The notes beneath the pieces are model-generated. The model made no database searches, was not told where the DNA came from, and saw only the letters and a list, made by a program, of their open reading frames with translations. This document shows positions 58,951-64,000 of a stretch of 64,000 nt of DNA, piece by piece. The DNA comes from Chitinimonas arctica. Its GTDB lineage: Bacteria > Pseudomonadota > Gammaproteobacteria > Burkholderiales > Chitinimonadaceae. Numbering within the stretch: the stretch's first letter is position 1; each line of letters opens with the position of its first letter. Both the position numbers and the translations under genes were made by a program. Where the stretch lies: contig NZ_CP041730.1 in assembly GCF_007431345.1 (NCBI RefSeq), positions 4,712,001 to 4,776,000 on the forward strand, written 5' to 3'.

Positions 58951-60156
58951 ATGTTCGAACAACTGCGCCGCTTACCTTCGACCATCTGGCTGCTCGGGCT
59001 GATCAGCCTACTCAACGATTCCGCCAGCGAAATGCTGTACCCCTTGCTGCCTATCTATCTCGCCTCGGTACTGATGGCCGGGCCGCGTGTGCTGGGCTTG
59101 ATCGAAGGGATTGCCGAGGCCACCGCCAGTTTGTTGAAGCTGTTTTCCGGCGTACTGGTGGACCGAAGCGGACGCGCCAAGCCCTTGATCGTACTGGGCT
59201 ACTCGCTGGCGGGATTTGGCCGTCCGCTGCTGGCGCTGGCCGGCAGTTGGCCGGCCGTGCTGGCGATTCGTTTTGCCGATCGGGTGGGGAAGGGCCTGCG
59301 CAGTTCGCCGCGCGATGCCCTGTTGGCGGCCAGCGTGGCGCCGGAAGGACGGGGCCTGGCCTTTGGCCTGCACCGCGCCATGGACAATGCCGGCGCCGTG
59401 CTGGGGCCGTTGCTGGCAGCCTTGCTGTTGGGGCAGGGCGTCGGCTTGCGCGAGATATTCCTGCTGTCCATCGTGCCGGCGCTTGCCTGTCTGGGTTTGA
59501 GCATGGCCTTGAAAGAGCCGGTGACCGCCGTGCCGAAGGTCAAGCCGGTATTCAACTGGGCGCTGCGGGATATGCCGGCTGTCTTCAAGCGCTATCTGCT
59601 GGTGGTGGCCTTGTTCACGCTGGGCAACTCTTCGAATATGTTCCTGCTATTGCGTGCCCGCGAACTGGGTTTGCCCGACGCGCATATTCCCTTGGCCTGG
59701 GCGCTGATGTCGGCCGTTGCCATGGTCTTTTCCACCCCCTTGTCGGCGCTATCGGACCGGATCGGCCGTTCGCGCCTGATCATGGCCGGCTGGCTGGCCT
59801 TTGCCCTGTTCTATCTGGCCATGGGCAGCATGGCGGCGCACTCGCCGTGGCTGATATTCGCGGCGTTCGGCTGTTATGGCTTGTTCATGGCGGCGACCGA
59901 GGGCGCCGAGAAGGCGCTGGTGGCCGATCTGGCGCCGGCGGCGCGCATGGGGACAGCGTTCGGCTGGTTCAATCTGGTGACCGGGTTGATGCTGTTGCCG
60001 GCGTCACTGCTGTTCGGCTGGCTTTACCATGGCTACGGTGCGCCGACGGCCTTTGCCGTATCCAGCGCGTGCGCCGCCGGTGCGGTGTTGCTGCTGGCGC
60101 TCTGGGTGGGCGCGATACCTGAAGCGGCCGGCGCGGGGGGCGGTGTTTCCCGCTAG
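58951..60156 (+). CDS. MFS transporter
   Basis: 401-aa major facilitator with about 12 hydrophobic helices and a GLIEGIAEATASLLKLFSGVLVDRSGRAKPL segment holding the loop 2-3 MFS signature (G-x-x-x-D-R-x-G-R), plus RVGKGLRSSPRDALLA in the next loop. The latter pattern is typical of a proteobacterial MFS group of unknown substrate. It starts 40 bp after the protease gene, but its GC-rich codon use matches the chromosome, so it probably belongs to the flank rather than to the defence island. The phosphoethanolamine transferase gene follows closely. Confidence 0.85.
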   Translation: MFEQLRRLPSTIWLLGLISLLNDSASEMLYPLLPIYLASVLMAGPRVLGLIEGIAEATASLLKLFSGVLVDRSGRAKPLIVLGYSLAGFGRPLLALAGSWPAVLAIRFADRVGKGLRSSPRDALLAASVAPEGRGLAFGLHRAMDNAGAVLGPLLAALLLGQGVGLREIFLLSIVPALACLGLSMALKEPVTAVPKVKPVFNWALRDMPAVFKRYLLVVALFTLGNSSNMFLLLRARELGLPDAHIPLAWALMSAVAMVFSTPLSALSDRIGRSRLIMAGWLAFALFYLAMGSMAAHSPWLIFAAFGCYGLFMAATEGAEKALVADLAPAARMGTAFGWFNLVTGLMLLPASLLFGWLYHGYGAPTAFAVSSACAAGAVLLLALWVGAIPEAAGAGGGVSR

Positions 60157-60202
60157 AATGTCGGGCTTTGCCGCCCCAGCCGCATTCGTCGAGCCCCGAA
60201 CC

Positions 60203-61864
60203 GTGAATACCTCCCTCCGCCCCGCCGTTTCAATGCTGGATCGCGTCCGCGCATTTCGTCCGCAACTGAGTGTGGAAACACTGCTCTTGCTGTGCTGCGC
60301 CTTCTTTATCCTGATTTGCAACGAGATGTTCTGGCAACAGGCCTTGCAAGGCCGGGAGTGGACTCAGCCGGCGACCTGGCTATTTGCCTCGGCCGTCGCC
60401 GTGGGACTGATGGCACTGCATTTCATTGCCTTCGCCCTGGTGCTCAACCGCTGGGTGGTCAAGCCGGTGATGATCCTGTTGCTGATGGTTACCGGCATGG
60501 CGACCTACTATATGCAGCGCTACGGGGTGTTTTTCGACTCCACCATGGTGCGCAATGTACTGGCTACCGACGTCAAGGAATCGCGCGAGCTGATGAGCTT
60601 GGCCGTGCTGCCGCACCTGCTGGTTTACGGTGTACTTCCCAGCTTGCTGGTCTGGCGCGTGGATCTGAAACTGACAAACCGGGGCCAGGCCATAAAGAGG
60701 CGCATTGTCATTATTCTGGCGGCCTTGCTGGTGGCGGTGGGCGCCATCCTGTTGGTATTCCAGGATTTTTCGGCGCTGATGCGCAACCACCGCGAGATGC
60801 GGCACCTGATTACGCCGGGTAACTATATCGTCGGCCTGATCAAGGTATTGAAGGCGGATACGGTCAAGGCTGCCGGTCCGCGCCTCGCCCTGGGCAAGGA
60901 TGCCCGCCTGGCGCCTGCCTGGCGCCAGCATGACAAGCCCACCCTGCTGGTGGTGGTGGTGGGTGAAACGGCCAGGGCAGCCAACTGGGGCCTGAGCGGC
61001 TATGCGCGCCAGACCACGCCGGAATTGGCGGCCCTGGGCGTGCTCAATTTCAGCCGGGTCGAATCCTGCGGCACCAATACCGAGGTGTCGGTACCTTGTC
61101 TATTCTCTCCCTTCGGCCGGCGCAATTACGACGAAGACAAGATCCGCCAGCACGAGTCGCTCTTGAATGTACTCGACCACGCCGGGCTGAAGGTCCTGTG
61201 GCGCGATAATCAATCGGGCTGCAAAGGCGTCTGCACCGGGCTGGAAACAGAGTGGCTCGATAGTGCGAAGCATCCGAAGCTATGCGATGGCGAACGGTGC
61301 CTGGACGAAATCCTGATCGATGGCCTGGATGAGCGTATCCGCAAGGAAAAGGGCAGCCTGGTGGTGGTGTTGCATCAGTTGGGCAACCATGGCCCTTCTT
61401 ATTACCGCCGCTACCCTGCCGACATGCGCCGCTTTACCCCGACCTGCGACACGTCAGATCTGGGTAAATGCTCGCGCGAGGCCATCGTCAACAGCTACGA
61501 CAATGCACTGCTGTATACCGACCACTTCCTTGCCAAGACGATCAAGCAATTGCAGGCGCAGACCAGCCACAATGCCGCCATGCTGTATGTCTCTGACCAT
61601 GGCGAGTCATTGGGTGAAAAGGGGATATTCCTGCACGGCCTCCCTTATGCCATCGCGCCATCCGAACAGACCCATGTTCCCATGGTGATGTGGGCGTCGA
61701 ACGGCTTCGCCGCCAATCGCGGCATGGATGTCGACTGCCTGAAGCGCAAGGCGGACGAACCGCTGAGCCATGACTACGTGTTCAGTTCCATCCTGGGGAT
61801 GTTGCAGGTGGAGACCAAGCTGTATGAGCGGGAGTTCGACTTTACCGCCAGTTGCCGAAAATAA
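60203..61864 (+). CDS. eptA: Phosphoethanolamine transferase (EptA/MCR family)
   Basis: ~553-aa inner-membrane enzyme with five N-terminal membrane helices and a periplasmic sulfatase-like domain. Catalytic motif VVVGETARAANWGLSGYARQTTPEL, the GTNTEVSVPCLFS loop and VSDHGESLGEKGIFLHG (metal-binding Asp/His) are present, plus paired Cys. It transfers phosphoethanolamine from phosphatidylethanolamine to lipid A phosphates, lowering the charge that cationic peptides recognise. I chose GTG 60203 by frame content; ATG 60158 and ATG 60233 are alternatives, none with a strong ribosome site. The upstream frame overlaps the MFS gene and is not used. Confidence 0.88.
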   Translation: MNTSLRPAVSMLDRVRAFRPQLSVETLLLLCCAFFILICNEMFWQQALQGREWTQPATWLFASAVAVGLMALHFIAFALVLNRWVVKPVMILLLMVTGMATYYMQRYGVFFDSTMVRNVLATDVKESRELMSLAVLPHLLVYGVLPSLLVWRVDLKLTNRGQAIKRRIVIILAALLVAVGAILLVFQDFSALMRNHREMRHLITPGNYIVGLIKVLKADTVKAAGPRLALGKDARLAPAWRQHDKPTLLVVVVGETARAANWGLSGYARQTTPELAALGVLNFSRVESCGTNTEVSVPCLFSPFGRRNYDEDKIRQHESLLNVLDHAGLKVLWRDNQSGCKGVCTGLETEWLDSAKHPKLCDGERCLDEILIDGLDERIRKEKGSLVVVLHQLGNHGPSYYRRYPADMRRFTPTCDTSDLGKCSREAIVNSYDNALLYTDHFLAKTIKQLQAQTSHNAAMLYVSDHGESLGEKGIFLHGLPYAIAPSEQTHVPMVMWASNGFAANRGMDVDCLKRKADEPLSHDYVFSSILGMLQVETKLYEREFDFTASCRK

Positions 61865-61874
61865 CGGGGTAGGG

Positions 61875-61901
61875 CGCTGCGGTGGCGGAACCACTGCAGC
61901 G
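61875..61901 (+). terminator. Hairpin after eptA
   Basis: CGCTGCGGTGG pairs with CCACTGCAGCG (one mismatch) around a 5-nt loop, 10 bp after the stop. No T run, so a weak or rho-aided terminator. Confidence 0.4.
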
Positions 61902-62064
61902 GGACCCTTGTGGCGCTGGGACGTTATGGCGTGGCGAACAGCACTAAGCGATGGTTTCGCCGTTTTTCGAGGTGCCCTAAAGCTATAACCAGGCAGCAAA
62001 TGCGAAAGTGTATGCACCGACTTCTTGTAGTTGTAATGTGTTTTAACTTCCCCAAGGAATTCGT

Positions 62065-62259
62065 ATGGCATCGCACACGGCTGCATCTGTCGAGCCTCGT
62101 GTGGTCGGCTGCGCATTGTCTGAATCTGACCGGACGGTGCAAGGCCTTGAGAAAGTGAGGGACAGGCTAAAGGCCAACCCTGAAGAAGCTCGCGCGTTCT
62201 TGAGAAAGCTCGGCATCATCAAGGCGGATGGGCATCTGACTAAGCGGTTTGGTGGCTAG
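62065..62259 (+). CDS. Small conserved-type hypothetical protein
   Basis: 64 aa. AAGGA lies 7 bp upstream of the ATG. The C-terminal part, LEKVRDRLKANPEEARAFLRKLGIIKADGHLTKRFGG, has the 'NPEEARAFLxKxGI...DGxLxxRF' shape that I recall from small uncharacterised proteins found near toxin genes, but I cannot name a family. It is convergent with hepT (7-bp gap). Function unknown. Confidence 0.6.
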   Translation: MASHTAASVEPRVVGCALSESDRTVQGLEKVRDRLKANPEEARAFLRKLGIIKADGHLTKRFGG

Positions 62260-62266
62260 TGTACGA

Positions 62267-62638
62267 TCAACTGCCGTCGTTCGTCCTCGCCGCATCCTGG
62301 CGCAGACCATGCAGTTGCTCCAGCAACTGCGGCAGTGCCGTTTGCACGGTGTCCCACACCAAATCGAGGTTGATATCGAAGTAGCCATGGGCGATTCGGT
62401 TGCGCATGCCACGCATATTGCGCCATGGCAGTTGATCGTGTGTCTGTGCGAACGCGGTATGGCTGTCCATCACCTTCGTGGCGGCCTCGCCGATGATGAT
62501 AAGGCTCATGACGACCGCTTGCTGGGTACGTTTGTCATCCAGAAAGTCTGCTCTATCCAATCCTTCCACGAAGCCGCACGCATCCTTCGCGGCTTGCAGC
62601 ATATGATCGAGGTAGTCAGACAGGTGGATGTCATTCAT
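62267..62638 (-). CDS. hepT: HepT-like HEPN ribonuclease toxin
   Basis: 123-aa all-helical HEPN-domain protein (HepT/DUF86). Active-site motif R-x4-H in MRNRIAHGYF, preceded by IIIGEAATKV, as in other HepT toxins, which cleave RNA when free. It follows the MntA gene with a 4-bp overlap. In known pairs MntA adds AMP groups to a Tyr next to the R-x4-H motif (RxxxxHxY); that Tyr is present here (HGY), so the same inactivation is likely. Complete length. Confidence 0.88.
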   Translation of the reverse strand: MNDIHLSDYLDHMLQAAKDACGFVEGLDRADFLDDKRTQQAVVMSLIIIGEAATKVMDSHTAFAQTHDQLPWRNMRGMRNRIAHGYFDINLDLVWDTVQTALPQLLEQLHGLRQDAARTNDGS

Positions 62639-62925
62639 ACCGGCTGTGCCTCCGCGAGCACCTTGTCCCGGAACTTCGGCGGTAGATCAGCAGGGGTCAG
62701 TAGGTCGACATGGACGCCAAGCAGCGATTCCAGTTCGTCTTGCAGTCCTCCCAGGTCGAACAGCGTCGCGCCGGGAAGTGCATCGACCAGCAGATCGAGG
62801 TCACTACCGTCTCTATCGGTGCCGTGCAGCACCGAGCCGAAGATGCGAGGGTTCGTCGTGCGATAACGGCCGGCTGCTTCGCGCACTGCACTACGCTGCA
62901 TGTCGAGCACAAGGGACGGTCGCAC
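62635..62925 (-). CDS. mntA: MntA-like nucleotidyltransferase antitoxin
   Basis: 96-aa minimal nucleotidyltransferase with the GS...DxD motif, GSVLHGTDRDGSDLDLLV, and a third acidic region near VDLLTP. It neutralises HepT by (poly)AMPylation in characterised pairs. The start is GTG 62925 with AAGGAAG upstream on the minus strand; an in-frame ATG at 62901 would cut the first helix. Upstream gene of the mntA-hepT operon. Confidence 0.85.
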   Translation of the reverse strand: MRPSLVLDMQRSAVREAAGRYRTTNPRIFGSVLHGTDRDGSDLDLLVDALPGATLFDLGGLQDELESLLGVHVDLLTPADLPPKFRDKVLAEAQPV

Positions 62926-62990
62926 AGGCTTCCTTTCTTGACGAGTTTCGTTTTGAGGAAAAGTGGTCAGTATAGTTTCAATGGACCAGC

Positions 62991-64000
62991 TCAGTCCGTA
63001 TACACCAGCCTAGCCCGTTTGACATTACAAAACAGTTCATACGCAATGGTCCCCGCCGCCGAGGCGATCTCATCCGCCGTCAATCCTTCGCCCCATAGCC
63101 GCACCGCACTGCCGACACCGGCATCGTCGAAGCCGCTCAGATCCACCACGATCATATCCATGGACACCCGGCCGAGTATGCGGCTGCGGCGGCCGTCTAT
63201 CAGTACCGGGGTGCCGGTCGGCACCACACGCGGATAGCCGTCGGCATAGCCGCAGGCCACCACGCCGACGCGGGTAACCGGCGCGCTGGTAACGAAATGG
63301 GCGCCATAGCCGATAGCTTCGCCGCAGGGCAATTCACGGACCGCGATCAGACGGCTGTCCAGCTGCATCACCGGCTTGGGCCAGTCCGGCAGCTGCCGGT
63401 CCAGGGCCGCGCCGCCATAGAGCATGATGCCGGGCCGCGCCCAATCGCCACGGGCGCCGGGCCAACCCAGCACGCCGCCGGAGTTGGACAGGCTGGTTTC
63501 CAGCGCCAGGCCGGCAATCGCGGCCTGGAAGCGGGCGATCTGCTCGGCCGTGGTGTCGCAGCCGAGTTCGTCGGCCCGCGAAAAGTGCGTCATTGCGACG
63601 ATCTTGCCGACCTTGCCGCTGGCCATCAGGCGCCGGTAGGCGGTTTCGAAGTCGTCCGGGTGGATGCCGAGCCGGTGCATGCCGCTATCCACCTTCAACC
63701 AGATATGCAGTGGTTTGTCGAAGCTGGCGGCTTCGATGGCGTCGATCTGTTCCAGGCTATGCAGGGCGGTCCACAAGTCATGCTGGTCGATCAAGGCCAG
63801 TTCGCTGGATTCGAACCAGCCCTCCAGCAACAGGATGGGCTGGCGGATGCCGGCTTCGCGCAGCTGGATGGCTTCTTCGATCGCGGCGACGCCGAAGCCG
63901 TCGGCGATATCGCCCAGGGCTTGTGCGCAGCGAACCGCACCATGGCCGTAGGCATTGGCCTTGACGATGGCCAGGGCGCGGCCGCCGTGCAGGCGCTTGG
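62991..64000 (-). CDS. alr: Alanine racemase, 5' end beyond the window
   Basis: PLP-dependent alanine racemase, at least 336 aa here, with its start beyond position 64000. Lys-Ala-Asn-Ala-Tyr-Gly-His (about 63946-63966 on the minus strand) holds the PLP lysine. Further on are WLKVDSGMHRLG, SNSGG, RPGIMLYGG and VSMDMIVVDL, with the C-terminal domain ending LVYTD. It makes D-Ala for the cell wall. The dedicated supply of D-amino acids for the BGC is unlikely, since an E domain is present there. Confidence 0.93.
   Translation of the reverse strand, partial: KRLHGGRALAIVKANAYGHGAVRCAQALGDIADGFGVAAIEEAIQLREAGIRQPILLLEGWFESSELALIDQHDLWTALHSLEQIDAIEAASFDKPLHIWLKVDSGMHRLGIHPDDFETAYRRLMASGKVGKIVAMTHFSRADELGCDTTAEQIARFQAAIAGLALETSLSNSGGVLGWPGARGDWARPGIMLYGGAALDRQLPDWPKPVMQLDSRLIAVRELPCGEAIGYGAHFVTSAPVTRVGVVACGYADGYPRVVPTGTPVLIDGRRSRILGRVSMDMIVVDLSGFDDAGVGSAVRLWGEGLTADEIASAAGTIAYELFCNVKRARLVYTD

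Noticed and set aside
62991..64000. Alanine racemase as D-amino-acid supplier for the cluster
   Set aside because: It is 11 kb beyond the cluster on the other strand, is a housekeeping enzyme, and D-Asn is explained by the E domain.

Overview
The window looks like a high-GC betaproteobacterial chromosome. This rests on inference from EptA, LysR-paired, AzoR, LivK-type and CoA-transferase housekeeping genes and codon style; a Chitinimonas-like or other Neisseriales/Burkholderiales host would fit. A biosynthetic gene cluster (BGC) of about 43 kb sits between ordinary genes.

Layout. 1-8.6 kb: 3-oxoacid CoA-transferase (scoAB), an orphan CopG-type antitoxin, an SDR with a divergent LysR, a LivK-type binding protein, an FMN azoreductase with a divergent LysR, and a CPA2 cation/proton antiporter. 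8.8-51.9 kb: a hybrid NRPS/PKS cluster, all on the plus strand, with most genes overlapping or nearly touching. 52-55.4 kb: a DUF5916-type outer-membrane protein, a broken IS5-type transposase and degenerate dispersed repeats. 55.4-58.9 kb: an AAA ATPase plus subtilisin-like protease pair matching the IetAS defence/toxin-antitoxin type. 58.9-64 kb: MFS transporter, phosphoethanolamine transferase, a small ORF, an MntA/HepT toxin-antitoxin pair, and alanine racemase running off the right edge.

How the cluster works (inference from domains and specificity codes). A discrete ACP, an acyl-CoA dehydrogenase, a stand-alone serine-type adenylation protein (code DVWHYSLID-K) and, 40 kb away at the other edge, a 3-hydroxyacyl-CoA dehydrogenase make up the four-enzyme set known from zwittermicin A for aminomalonyl-ACP. 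A discrete acyltransferase could pass this unit to the KS module at 43.2 kb, which has no AT. The first NRPS is C-A-T-E with an asparagine code (DLTKVGEVG-K). That gives an N-acyl-D-Asn leader, and the cluster encodes a serine peptidase (S12/ClbP-like) fused to a cyclic-peptide-type ABC exporter, the expected prodrug-cleaving partner.

The most economical assembly order is acyl-D-Asn (12.1 kb) > X1 (17.8 kb) > fully reduced malonate (21.0 kb) > amino/hydroxy C2 unit (43.2 kb) > Gly-Ser (30.5 kb) > X4-X5-TE (36.9 kb), so it is not colinear with gene order. A JmjC-type oxygenase, a type II thioesterase and a GNAT acetyltransferase (possible self-resistance) complete the operon. I saw no MbtH, no phosphopantetheinyl transferase and no cluster-specific regulator.

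Two megasynthase genes each carry an apparent one-base deletion in a C run within nearly the same sequence context (GGCCC(C)GAGC). These are either sequencing errors or real lesions. The product is not one I recognise.
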